From Vibrio maritimus (GTDB taxonomy: Bacteria > Pseudomonadota > Gammaproteobacteria > Enterobacterales > Vibrionaceae), in NCBI RefSeq assembly GCF_021441885.1, contig NZ_CP090438.1, positions 2,170,001 through 2,234,000 of the forward strand: a stretch of DNA of 64,000 nucleotides. Direction: 5' to 3'. The first letter of the stretch is position 1; each line of letters opens with the position of its first letter. Under the pieces are notes generated by a model. It worked only from the letters and a program-made list of their open reading frames with translations. It had not been told where the DNA came from and did not search any database. Positions 17,431 through 25,749 of the stretch are shown piece by piece. A program made the position numbers and the translations under genes.

Positions 17431-18309
17431 ATGAAGAAGACGATTATCATCATCCTAAACCTCATTCTCCTTGGTGGAGCCGCTTGGTTTGGATACCAAA
17501 AGTATCAAGACTACTTCAACAACCCATGGACTCGCGATGGCCAAGTTCGAGCCAACATTATTAAAGTGGCACCTCGTGTATCGGGACCGATAGTCAATGT
17601 CGCCATAGTCGATAACCAAAGGGTGAACAAAGGTGACTTACTGTTTGAAATCGACCCAGAAACCTATCAAGTGGCATTGGCCCAAGCAGAGGTCGCTCTT
17701 CAGCAGTCGATTATTAGCTCTAAAGGAAAGAAGATTGAGTATGACCGATTGCTGGATATTCGTAAAAAAGACAAAGGCGCAGTCTCACATAAAGACCTAA
17801 TTAGACGAGAGATCTCCTATCAAGAATCGCTTCTAAAAATCAAAGCGTCTGAAGAGAAACTTAAATCGGCTAAGCTCAATCTCAGCTACACCAAAGTTGT
17901 CGCCTCTGTAGATGGTTTTGTTTCAAACCTCGACATACGAACCGGTACTCAAGCCGTGGCCAACCAACCCTTAGTCGCGCTCATTGATGAAAACAGCTTC
18001 TGGGTCTTCGGCTTCTTTAGAGAGAACCAGCTCCCTCAGATTCAACCAGGAAGCGAGGCTCGAGTCACTTTAATGTCTCACCCTGACACGCCCATTGACG
18101 CGACGGTTGACTCAATTGGTTGGGGCATCGCACCTAAAGATGGCACGGTTGGGTACAACTTGCTGCCAAACGTTAATCCAGTATTCCAGTGGATCCGACT
18201 GGCTCAGCGTATTCCAGTTCGAATCTCTCTAAATGAACTTCCAGAAGGCGTGCACCTACGATTTGGGCTATCAGCTTCTATCATGGTAATAGAGGAACAG
18301 AACGAATAA
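17431..18309 (+). CDS. HlyD-family periplasmic adaptor (AaeA/EmrA-like)
   Basis: Membrane-fusion protein linking the FUSC pump to the outer-membrane channel. It has an N-terminal membrane anchor (TIIIILNLILLGGAAWF), the typical YFNNPWTRDGQVRANII strand, the lipoyl-like motif VSGPIVNVAIVDNQRVNKGD, a helical hairpin (about 90-150) and a C-terminal barrel with LVALIDENSFWVFGFF. The 292-residue length is close to AaeA (310). AGGAGCCGC precedes the start. Gene order and a complete set of four components make this pump functionally plausible. Confidence 0.92.
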   Translation: MKKTIIIILNLILLGGAAWFGYQKYQDYFNNPWTRDGQVRANIIKVAPRVSGPIVNVAIVDNQRVNKGDLLFEIDPETYQVALAQAEVALQQSIISSKGKKIEYDRLLDIRKKDKGAVSHKDLIRREISYQESLLKIKASEEKLKSAKLNLSYTKVVASVDGFVSNLDIRTGTQAVANQPLVALIDENSFWVFGFFRENQLPQIQPGSEARVTLMSHPDTPIDATVDSIGWGIAPKDGTVGYNLLPNVNPVFQWIRLAQRIPVRISLNELPEGVHLRFGLSASIMVIEEQNE

Positions 18310-18333
18310 TGTCATTGAGCAAGGACAGATAAA

Positions 18334-19020
18334 ATGAAAGTAGGAAAACGGCTTGAAAACATCAATGAAGGAAACAACTTCTTCTATTTAACCGTTGCAC
18401 TCGTCGCTCTACTCATCAGCTCAGGTCTTGCAGAAGTAGTGGGTAGCGGATGGATAGATCGAGTGCTGCAGATATTTATTATCGTGGTCTTTATCGTCTG
18501 TTTTGCCAGCCTGCGCTTTGATAAGAACTGGTCACGACTTTTGAAAACTCTCGCAACATGCTGGGTTATCGCCACCTTAGTAAAACTGATCTTCGATATT
18601 CGTGAGATGGATGTCCTTATGCTCGCGCTCACCTTCAGCTTTTTCTTTGGCACCTTTAAGTCGACAGCAAAACAAGTGCTGTTCCATGGTGAAGTGAATA
18701 CCAATAAAGTGGTGGGCTCAGTCGCATTATTTCTGCTGCTCGGTCTAATGTGGGCTATCGTTTATTTAATAATCATTGAATATTCACCCAATGCATTTAC
18801 TGGACTAGAAGCCATCTCATGGGGAGAAAACTTCTCAAACGCAGCCTATTTCAGTTTCGTAACGTTAACAACCTTGGGCTATGGTGATATCAGCCCAATC
18901 AGTCCACTGGCACAAGTAGTGGTGTATTTAGAAGCGATCGTCGGCGTATTTTATATGGCCATCGTCGTGTCGAGTTTAGTCAGTGCAAATTTGGAACACA
19001 GGGAAAAAAACAATGGATAG
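18334..19020 (+). CDS. Two-TM potassium channel family protein
   Basis: 228-residue membrane protein with several N-terminal spans and a C-terminal pore unit: helix, pore loop with selectivity filter TLGYGD (about residue 185), and the last helix VVVYLEAIVGVFYMAIVVSS. TxGYGD is diagnostic for K+ selectivity. There is no C-terminal RCK domain. It follows the HlyD gene by 24 bp and overlaps the AI-2E gene by 8 bp, so it belongs to the same transcript. Why a K+ channel should accompany a drug or acid pump is unknown; charge compensation during export is a possibility, not a demonstrated role. Confidence 0.8.
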   Translation: MKVGKRLENINEGNNFFYLTVALVALLISSGLAEVVGSGWIDRVLQIFIIVVFIVCFASLRFDKNWSRLLKTLATCWVIATLVKLIFDIREMDVLMLALTFSFFFGTFKSTAKQVLFHGEVNTNKVVGSVALFLLLGLMWAIVYLIIIEYSPNAFTGLEAISWGENFSNAAYFSFVTLTTLGYGDISPISPLAQVVVYLEAIVGVFYMAIVVSSLVSANLEHREKNNG

Positions 19021-20140
19021 ACAAACCGAACAACGTCAAAGCAAGCTCTTTGTCAATAATATGGTGGAGTCGGCCATTCGAATCGGCTTACTCGTTCTTT
19101 TACTCAGTTTTACCTACGACATTATTAAGCCGTTTATTATCCCAGTGCTTTGGGGGGCCATTATTGCCGTTGCATTGTTACCTTTAACGAAAAAGCTTGA
19201 ACGTTCGTTAGGAGGTAAACGCGGTCTAGCCTCAACGCTTGTTGCATTGATTGGTATTTCAGTGTTAGTTATTCCGTTTGTATTGGTTTCCGGATCAATC
19301 TATGACGGTGTCGCACATACAACAGAAGTTCTTCAGGGTGGTGAAATAAAGATCCCAGGTCCCACTGCGAAAGTTGCCGAGATACCAATTATTGGCGACA
19401 AGCTATATAGCATTTGGAACTTGTTCGCGACCAACCTCGAAAAAGGCATTCAGCAATTCTTACCTGAAATAAAAGGCTTCCTTGGTACCATCGCCTCAAT
19501 TCTTGGCGGCGCACTAACAAGTTTGATCATGTTCATTATTTCACTCGCGATCGCTGGCGGCTTTATGGCGCACGCAGAGAAAATATCGGGGGCACTAGAA
19601 ACTGTTGCAGTTCGAGCGGTGGGCAAAAAAGCCGAACAGTGGGCGAACCTGATGGCAGCGACGATTCGTAGTGTGTTACTTGGTGTGGTAGGTGTTGCCT
19701 TTATCCAATCTGCAATCATCGGCGCGGCAATGTTTGTGTTCCAAGTGCCAGCCGCAGGTTTGCTGACACTAGCGACACTCATTCTATGTATCGCGCAACT
19801 TCCAGCCCTACTAATTGTTGCCCCAGTCATTTTCTATGTGTACTCCACAGGCGACGGCACCAGTACAACTATCTTCACGATTTGGGCATTAGCAGGTGGC
19901 CTGTCGGATAACTTCCTCAAACCGATGTTAATGGGACGAGGTGTCGATGTTCCAATGCCAATCATCCTAATTGGCGCGATTGGTGGTATGTTGTTCGCTG
20001 GGATCATCGGCTTGTTCTTAGGTGCCATTGTTCTGGCAATTTGGTACGAATTGTTCTTATTCTGGATAAACTACGAATCGCAAAGTGAGCTTTCAGAACA
20101 GCCAGAGCAAGCTGAGAGCGCTGAGGACTACAGGATATAA
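19013..20140 (+). CDS. AI-2E (PerM/TqsA-like) transporter family protein
   Basis: 375-residue polytopic membrane protein of the AI-2E exporter superfamily, which includes TqsA, PerM and Na+(Li+)/H+ antiporters. Early spans end in IPVLWGAIIAVALLPLTKKL and late ones include LPALLIVAPVIFYVY and LKPMLMGRGVDVPMPII, matching the conserved D/N-K-P region. The frame is open from 18983, but the ATG at 19013 is preceded by AGGGA and chosen. It overlaps the potassium channel gene by 8 bp and ends the operon before a strong hairpin. The substrate cannot be assigned, and the family name should not be read as proof of autoinducer export. Confidence 0.8.
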   Translation: MDRQTEQRQSKLFVNNMVESAIRIGLLVLLLSFTYDIIKPFIIPVLWGAIIAVALLPLTKKLERSLGGKRGLASTLVALIGISVLVIPFVLVSGSIYDGVAHTTEVLQGGEIKIPGPTAKVAEIPIIGDKLYSIWNLFATNLEKGIQQFLPEIKGFLGTIASILGGALTSLIMFIISLAIAGGFMAHAEKISGALETVAVRAVGKKAEQWANLMAATIRSVLLGVVGVAFIQSAIIGAAMFVFQVPAAGLLTLATLILCIAQLPALLIVAPVIFYVYSTGDGTSTTIFTIWALAGGLSDNFLKPMLMGRGVDVPMPIILIGAIGGMLFAGIIGLFLGAIVLAIWYELFLFWINYESQSELSEQPEQAESAEDYRI

Positions 20141-20146
20141 TCTTAC

Positions 20147-20175
20147 GGTTTAGCGGAGTCGTTCTCCGCTAAACC
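20147..20175. terminator. Hairpin terminator between convergent genes
   Basis: Perfect 12-bp stem GGTTTAGCGGAG / CTCCGCTAAACC with a 5-nt loop, 6 bp after the AI-2E gene stop and 9 bp beyond the end of the convergent kinase-fold gene. The following stretch is pyrimidine-rich (TCTCTTCC). It probably serves the plus-strand efflux operon and possibly both directions. Confidence 0.7.
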
Positions 20176-20184
20176 TCTCTTCCG

Positions 20185-21264
20185 CTACAACTGATATTTT
20201 TCAGCCAAAATGCGCTTGTGTTGATAGATGTCGATGAGCTCTTTTTGCGTCTTCCCTTCGTTATCGAAAAACAGCGCTCCTTGATCTGCCAATAACGTGA
20301 AGTGCTGAGCGATCATCTCAAGAACTGCCTCTGCACGCTTTATTGTCATTGGAGTACAACTCTTACCATGAAGGTCATCTTCTATATCTAAAACATGGGA
20401 TCGAAACATCTCAACGAGGTAAAGCTGTTCCAACAAAGCTCGGTCGTCCAGTGCTTGTTGATATCTATTTCTCAATGATTCCGTTAGCGCTATGACCTCA
20501 TCGCTCCCGTTCTCTTTCTTCAGCCAAGCTAGTTTTGCTTCAAGGGCAATGTAGGCAGCTTGCTTAACCGTTCGAAAGACACTTATCCGGTCTTGAACAT
20601 TCCCACTGTATTCCAGTGCCCAACCAGAAAAAAACCGTGTCTCAAAGCGCTCACAAAACTGAAATAGAGGCGCATTAATACCATCGCTATTAAACTCATG
20701 ACGCGGCTCAAATGGGTACATGTAACCAAAATCAAAAAGCTTGAGCTGGTTGTTATCGTCTAGCAGCAAGTTACCCGAACACAAATCCCATTCGAAGAGC
20801 CCTGCTTGCTCACACGAGGCTAATGTAGAGAATAAGTCGCTAAGGAGCTTTGGCGTAGGTTCAAAAGGAGTGCCTTCAATCCACTCTGACAAAATAACTC
20901 CGAGCCGATAATCAGCATAGACGGTCTCAACGATACAGCGAAAATCATTCGCCCGAGTAGGATCGTTTTTAAGTTTGTGAAAGTCGGCACGGCGCTGGAC
21001 TTCATTTAGGAAAGAGTATTCACCATCAAGGTTCTGCACTCTGGCCGTGGGGCGTTTTTTCTTGAGCGTATAATCTTTACCGTCAATACGTATGTGAAAT
21101 ACTTCAGCGGTGAGCCCACCATCAAACGATTCTACGACATAATATGAATCTGAAGTCGTTTGTGCCAACTCGCTCGGAGAGATAGGGCAATGACGTTTGT
21201 CACCGACAATGAATGGCTTTCCACTTTTTTCGAATAGTTGCTGTGCTCTCTGACGCTGATTCAT
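20185..21264 (-). CDS. Protein-kinase-fold protein of unknown target
   Basis: 359-residue cytoplasmic protein with a recognisable small kinase core: lysines in DYTLKKKRP (about 68-70), a catalytic-loop equivalent FEWDLCSGN (D160 and N165) and a DFG triad in LKLFDFGY (178-180). These are the residues needed for phosphotransfer, so activity is plausible. Overall it resembles KdkA/lipopolysaccharide-kinase-like or eukaryotic-like kinases only in this core. The start at ATG 21264 is chosen over an upstream GTG because GGAGG lies 8 nt before it. The C-terminal 150 residues are helical and charged. It stands alone, diverging from the LPD1-like gene. Confidence 0.6.
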   Translation of the reverse strand: MNQRQRAQQLFEKSGKPFIVGDKRHCPISPSELAQTTSDSYYVVESFDGGLTAEVFHIRIDGKDYTLKKKRPTARVQNLDGEYSFLNEVQRRADFHKLKNDPTRANDFRCIVETVYADYRLGVILSEWIEGTPFEPTPKLLSDLFSTLASCEQAGLFEWDLCSGNLLLDDNNQLKLFDFGYMYPFEPRHEFNSDGINAPLFQFCERFETRFFSGWALEYSGNVQDRISVFRTVKQAAYIALEAKLAWLKKENGSDEVIALTESLRNRYQQALDDRALLEQLYLVEMFRSHVLDIEDDLHGKSCTPMTIKRAEAVLEMIAQHFTLLADQGALFFDNEGKTQKELIDIYQHKRILAEKYQL

Positions 21265-21468
21265 TCCCTTGCCTCCGTTCACCTATGAGTGTCTTACCAT
21301 ACACGTACCTTGAACAGTTCATATCATCCTCAGGTGACCCAATGGGGGCTTAGTAAAAGGTAGTGCAACAGTACGCCTTCACCAACGTACGAATCATGTA
21401 TACTTGGTTGCTCCATTAGCTCACCTAGTGCCTAAAGCAACAGCTCAACAACAAAGCCGAGGCCCGAA

Positions 21469-22260
21469 TTGCAACTGACAAACTTCAAGTACCGTACTCG
21501 AAAAGGTCCCGACTATCGTCACGGAGATCAGGTCTCTTTTTTAGATATCAAAGAGACATTTGGTATCGGCAGTATTCGTGTCGGTAAGTGGGTAAACAAT
21601 GAAGAGAAAGATCTTGCCGCCAACCTTATCTTCGATTCATTGGCGGACCTTGCATTCTTTTTAGCTCTACCTTCAAAGGCGATCGGTTTACGTGGCAACT
21701 TGAACCTTGCATTTGGAACTGGGGGGAGAAAGGGTGTTCAAGCGCACTATGCGCCAAATCAAAGAGAGCTTGCCTTAGCAAAGAACGCGGGAGCGGGAGC
21801 ACTGGCCCACGAATTTTGGCACGCCTATGACCATTACATTGCCGAGAAAGCCTTTGATATTGGCGATCGTTTCGGTCCACAGAAACGCATTCTATTCGCG
21901 AGCGATTGCTGGCTTGCAAATGCGACGCCTTTCCCTCATGTCTTGAATGATAGATTGATTAAAGTATTTGATTCGGTACTTCTTAGTAGTGATGGGCAGG
22001 ACAGGCATGAATACGTGTCACGAAGTGTGAAAGCAGACAAAGCAGTTGGAACGCATTACTTTTCACAGCCGACCGAAATGATGGCACGTGCGTTTGAGGC
22101 GGTGGTCGAGTCTTGCTCTGGTATCGAAAACGCGTATCTAGTCTCTGGTACCACGCATTCCGACAATATTCATATTTACCCTGATGTCGCCCATAGACAT
22201 GCAATCAGTGAGGCACTAAAAGCCTACTTTCACCCACTTGGAGAAGCGCTGAGCCGTTAA
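21469..22260 (+). CDS. LPD1/CLCA_X-like protein with HExxH motif
   Basis: 263 residues opening with TTG (GAGG about 7 nt upstream). The sequence follows the LPD1-type domain known from polyvalent proteins: FGIGSIRVGKWVNNEE, then LALPSKAIGLRGNLNLAFGT and HYAPNQRELALAKNAGAGAL leading into AHEFWHAYDHYI. HEFWH is an HExxH zinc-protease-like motif at about residue 123. NCBI-style annotation of similar Vibrio and Shewanella proteins is CLCA_X family, as I recall it. No enzymatic activity is established for it. It diverges from the kinase-fold gene and converges on the GST gene with a 15-bp gap. Confidence 0.65.
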   Translation: MQLTNFKYRTRKGPDYRHGDQVSFLDIKETFGIGSIRVGKWVNNEEKDLAANLIFDSLADLAFFLALPSKAIGLRGNLNLAFGTGGRKGVQAHYAPNQRELALAKNAGAGALAHEFWHAYDHYIAEKAFDIGDRFGPQKRILFASDCWLANATPFPHVLNDRLIKVFDSVLLSSDGQDRHEYVSRSVKADKAVGTHYFSQPTEMMARAFEAVVESCSGIENAYLVSGTTHSDNIHIYPDVAHRHAISEALKAYFHPLGEALSR

Positions 22261-22275
22261 ATACGGCAACGCGGG

Positions 22276-22953
22276 CTATTTTTTATAACTGTAACGACCA
22301 AAAATAACGTCCTCACGATGGTCAAGCCATAACTCCTGCTTTTCCATTACCTTTGAAAACATCGGGCTCTGTAGATAATTATTAAGCCATGTACGCAGCT
22401 TCGGATAAGGCGCATCCCTAAACCATTGCTTATCAATGCGGGCAAATTTGCGCAAAAACGGCACCAACGCAATATCAACAAGACTCTCTTTCTCTCCGAA
22501 CAGAAAAGAGTGCTGAGACAATCGCGATTCAAGCAAAGCAAGTTGCACTTCACAGTCTTTCCTTAGTGATAACATGTTGGCTTCATGGTAACGCTTCGCA
22601 CATCCAAATGCGTTTAGTGCAGGGTCGAAATCATGCTCAAAGCTTTCGATTGTTGAGAGCATGTGCTGTAGAGCATGACTGTCTTCTGAATACAATAAAT
22701 TTTCGAAATCGCTCTGTCTCAGCGCCCAAACCATAATGTCTAAACTCTGTTCCAATACTTGCTTGCTATCAGAAAGAATTAAGACTGGCACCGTACCTTT
22801 CGGTGAGGCATTGAGCATCTCTTGGGGCTTGTTGTTCAGTTTAATAGAGCGCAGTCGAACCGCCTGCCGTGCTTTGACAAGGGCAATACGAGCACGAATA
22901 GCAAAAGGACAGTTAGGAAGAGAATACAACACTGGCAAATTTTGGTTACTCAT
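22276..22953 (-). CDS. Glutathione S-transferase family protein
   Basis: 225 residues with a thioredoxin-like N-terminal domain carrying SLPNCPFAIRAR (CPxA active-site region as in Omega/Beta-like and stringent-starvation-type GSTs) and the cis-Pro segment KGTVPVLIL. An alpha-helical C-terminal domain (about residues 95-220) follows. AGGAGCGAGA precedes the ATG. It probably uses glutathione for thiol transfer or conjugation, but the substrate is unknown. It is monocistronic and convergent with the LPD1-like gene. Confidence 0.85.
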   Translation of the reverse strand: MSNQNLPVLYSLPNCPFAIRARIALVKARQAVRLRSIKLNNKPQEMLNASPKGTVPVLILSDSKQVLEQSLDIMVWALRQSDFENLLYSEDSHALQHMLSTIESFEHDFDPALNAFGCAKRYHEANMLSLRKDCEVQLALLESRLSQHSFLFGEKESLVDIALVPFLRKFARIDKQWFRDAPYPKLRTWLNNYLQSPMFSKVMEKQELWLDHREDVIFGRYSYKK

Positions 22954-23077
22954 TCTCGCTCCTTAGCACATCCGGAATAAAGTCGACTAACCATAAAGCT
23001 AAACTTTAAGGACCTTCGACTCAAGTATTTTGAAGCAAACCTAGAATCCTAGTGAATCGACGAGAGGGGTCACTACT

Positions 23078-23437
23078 ATGTCTAGCGCTTCAACTAAAAA
23101 TCAACTGTGTAACCTAGCCAACGCTCTAAAACGATCTCAGCATCTTTTTAATACCCGCTCACTTAGGTATGCGCTCAAAGGCGAAATGAAACCAGTAAAG
23201 ATCATCAAAGCGGATGCAGAAACAGTAAAAGGACGGACCAGCCATATACTTAACACCACCAATGAATGCTTCAAACGATACAATGGCACAGAAAATAGGT
23301 TGATTAACGCGGCCTGCATTTCCACGATTGCCCAATTGGCGCAGCTAGAAACCATGGTTAGTCATTTATCTTCATTAGCTGCTCAACCAGCCACTGACCT
23401 GCAATACCCACATTGTCACTCCAAACCAGATCAATAG
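23078..23437 (+). CDS. Hypothetical small protein
   Basis: 119-residue reading frame with a good start context (GAGAGGGG about 11 nt before ATG). No recognised domain; it is basic and helical with a few cysteines. Its last 80 bp overlap the 3' end of the convergent LysR gene, which is unusual and lowers confidence. The 405-bp gap between the flanking genes otherwise contains nothing better. The 13 bp before its ATG (GGTCACTACTATG) recur exactly before the serine-hydrolase gene at 24344, suggesting that this start is real. Confidence 0.45.
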   Translation: MSSASTKNQLCNLANALKRSQHLFNTRSLRYALKGEMKPVKIIKADAETVKGRTSHILNTTNECFKRYNGTENRLINAACISTIAQLAQLETMVSHLSSLAAQPATDLQYPHCHSKPDQ

Positions 23438-24233
23438 GCCAAGAGTTACCCTCTGAGCCAAACTCAAAGTCAAGCACCACCAGCGCATCTTTCTCGGTAT
23501 TAGTGTCTAATAGTTGCGCTGGATAAGGAGCAAAACCCACCCCTTGAAGTAAACACTGCCGATACTGATAGAAGCTTGTAACATTGATGACAGATGACGA
23601 ATAGCGGAGCGCCTCTCGATATTCTGGCTTAGTGATAAAACCCTCTCCCATAAGTACCTGAGTGTGATTTTGTAGATCTGCCACCTCCACATTACCCTTC
23701 AACTTGGCTAGAGGATGATTGTGTGCACATACTAGTTTCCACTCCAATCGGTCGATAGCAGCAACGTTCATCGCTCTTAGAATCTCTATACTGGACGGCG
23801 CGATCATTAAATCAAAGCCTTCATCAAAGCTGGTTAGTGCTTCACTGTCGATAATATTGAGCTCTACCTGCGGATACTTAGTGGTGAATGTCTTAAACAG
23901 GTCGACATAGCTTGGGTAAAAGCTGTATGGGTGCACGGCCACTGTTATCGCGCTTTCCACACCTAATTTAAGCGTTTCGGCGTAGTGTTCTATCCCAAGA
24001 ATGCGCGGTAAAACATCCAAACTCTTAAAGTACAAGGCTCGCCCCTGAACTGTGAGTGTTGGCTTCTTGCCACTATGCCTCTCGAACAAGGTAACTTCTA
24101 AGTCTTCCTCAAGATTAATAATTGTTTGATTAACCGCACTAATACTCACTCCAAGCTCTCGAGCAGCAGCAGAAAAGCTACCTTTATCTGCAACACTGAC
24201 AAAGTAGCGCAAACGTTCGGTGGTAATAATCAT
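23358..24233 (-). CDS. LysR-family transcriptional regulator
   Basis: 291 residues with the N-terminal winged helix-turn-helix (RLRYFVSVADKGSFSAAARELGVSISAVNQTI) in residues 7-40 and a periplasmic-binding-like effector domain from about 90. The 110-bp divergent spacer to the serine-hydrolase gene makes that gene and the following outer-membrane gene its probable targets, together with itself. The effector is unknown. The ATG has AAGG upstream. LysR proteins of this length are standard. Confidence 0.9.
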   Translation of the reverse strand: MIITTERLRYFVSVADKGSFSAAARELGVSISAVNQTIINLEEDLEVTLFERHSGKKPTLTVQGRALYFKSLDVLPRILGIEHYAETLKLGVESAITVAVHPYSFYPSYVDLFKTFTTKYPQVELNIIDSEALTSFDEGFDLMIAPSSIEILRAMNVAAIDRLEWKLVCAHNHPLAKLKGNVEVADLQNHTQVLMGEGFITKPEYREALRYSSSVINVTSFYQYRQCLLQGVGFAPYPAQLLDTNTEKDALVVLDFEFGSEGNSWPIDLVWSDNVGIAGQWLVEQLMKIND

Positions 24234-24343
24234 AAACCTTAAACCCTGCCTTTAACCTTCTTTCAACCATGATTCTAGTACCCAGATTAAAATCACTTCA
24301 ACTTCTTTAGAAGATAAATAGTCAACAATTTGAGGTCACTACT

Positions 24344-25669
24344 ATGAAACGTTCAATCATTGCACTTGCGCTTGTTGGGTTATTCTCTGCCTCCTCCTAC
24401 GCAGAGTCACACGATATCACTCAGGTACTAAAAGAAACGCCTTATGCAACGGCTGCTGAGCTAGGGATTATGGAAGGTTTAGTTGTACCCAAATCAAAGC
24501 AGGTCACGAAAGAGAATGCGCTACAGACTCCTCCATACAATCGATGGTCTTATCAACACATGCGTATGTTCTACCCAAGTGCCGATATTCAACCATCTCA
24601 ATCACCGATTGATCTAGAAAAGGACCTTCAAGATCTATCCCATATCAAAGTCAAAAACAGCGATGGTGTGATGAGATCATTTGCAGACTTTCTTACTGAA
24701 ACGTGGACTGACAGTCTAATCGTCATAAAAGGAGATAAAATCGTCTCTGAGCATTACCTAAACGACATGACACCAGATACCCCTCACCAAATGATGTCGG
24801 TAACTAAGTCCTTCGGTGGATTGCTGGCATTAATGGCAATTGACGAAGGTAAGTTCAATGAGCACGACCCCGTCACCTTACATGTACCGGAGTTAAAACA
24901 AGCATCCGGCTTTGACGGTGCAACTGTAGGCCAAGTATTGAACATGACGAACTCAATGGACTTTACTGAACACTACGCAGACCCGACATCGGGCATCAGA
25001 ACCTATGGTGCTGTTTTAGGTTGGACGGCAAAAGTAGAGGGAGTCGAGTACCCCGATAATCTCTACAGCTATCTACAAACACTACAGATAGATCAAGCAC
25101 ACAAGCATGGCGATATCTTTCACTATCAAACGCCTAAAACTGATGTTGTCAATTGGATTACCAACCGCGCTAATGAGCAGACATTTCAACAAGCGATGGA
25201 GCGACAACTGTGGTCAAAGCTCGGAACATCTGGCGAAACCTATGTTCTTCTCGATGACAATGCCAACCTGGTTGCCGGTGGTGGTTTGAATGCAACGCCG
25301 ATGAACCTAGCAAAATTTGCAACCATGATGCTCAATGATGGTGAATTCAACGGTGAACAGGTAGTGAGTAAAGGTGTTATTGACCAAATAGCAGCGGGTG
25401 GCAACAAAGAAGCCTTCGCCAATGGCCCTGATGCAAGCGAAAACATGCCGGGCGGGGAATGGAGTTACCGTGCTCAGTGGTGGGTCAAACACACACCAGG
25501 CGCTGAAGCATTCATGGCTATCGGTATTCATGGTCAATGGATATACATCGACCGAGAACATGACATCGCCATCATCAAGCAATCTTCCGCGCCAGATTCT
25601 GTAACGCCTGAACAAGAGGCGTATGACCTAAATGGTCTCTATGCAATCGTCGCAGCGCTATCTAAATAA
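24344..25669 (+). CDS. Secreted serine hydrolase of the beta-lactamase / class C fold
   Basis: 441 residues with a Sec signal peptide (cleavage likely after SSYA). The fold is that of class C beta-lactamases and 6-aminohexanoate-dimer hydrolase: the nucleophile motif SxxK occurs in MMSVTKSFGG (about residue 150), and HYQTPKTDVVNW (about 265) gives the Tyr-containing second motif. It may be an esterase, amidase or D-peptidase; antibiotic hydrolysis should not be assumed. AGGT precedes the ATG. It diverges from the LysR gene, its likely regulator, and is followed by a long hairpin and an outer-membrane protein gene. Confidence 0.8.
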   Translation: MKRSIIALALVGLFSASSYAESHDITQVLKETPYATAAELGIMEGLVVPKSKQVTKENALQTPPYNRWSYQHMRMFYPSADIQPSQSPIDLEKDLQDLSHIKVKNSDGVMRSFADFLTETWTDSLIVIKGDKIVSEHYLNDMTPDTPHQMMSVTKSFGGLLALMAIDEGKFNEHDPVTLHVPELKQASGFDGATVGQVLNMTNSMDFTEHYADPTSGIRTYGAVLGWTAKVEGVEYPDNLYSYLQTLQIDQAHKHGDIFHYQTPKTDVVNWITNRANEQTFQQAMERQLWSKLGTSGETYVLLDDNANLVAGGGLNATPMNLAKFATMMLNDGEFNGEQVVSKGVIDQIAAGGNKEAFANGPDASENMPGGEWSYRAQWWVKHTPGAEAFMAIGIHGQWIYIDREHDIAIIKQSSAPDSVTPEQEAYDLNGLYAIVAALSK

Positions 25670-25698
25670 CGCTTTCTGTAATTACCCTTCTCTACCAA

Positions 25699-25728
25699 GC
25701 ATTAGAGTGCATTACTGCACTCTAATGC
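25699..25728 (+). terminator. Long perfect hairpin between serine hydrolase and outer-membrane gene
   Basis: GCATTAGAGTGCA / TGCACTCTAATGC forms a perfect 13-bp stem with a TTAC tetraloop, 29 bp after one stop and 21 bp before the next ATG. No uninterrupted T-run follows. It may partly terminate or protect the upstream mRNA, setting different levels for the two genes. Confidence 0.5.
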
Positions 25729-25749
25729 CTACTTTAAGTTGATAGACCT

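Noticed and set aside
19450..20028. Minus-strand frames inside the AI-2E gene
   Set aside because: Proline/isoleucine-rich shadow translation with no ribosome binding site.
24344..25669. Antibiotic-resistance beta-lactamase
   Set aside because: Only the class C / esterase fold is supported; the length and motifs fit a general serine hydrolase better.
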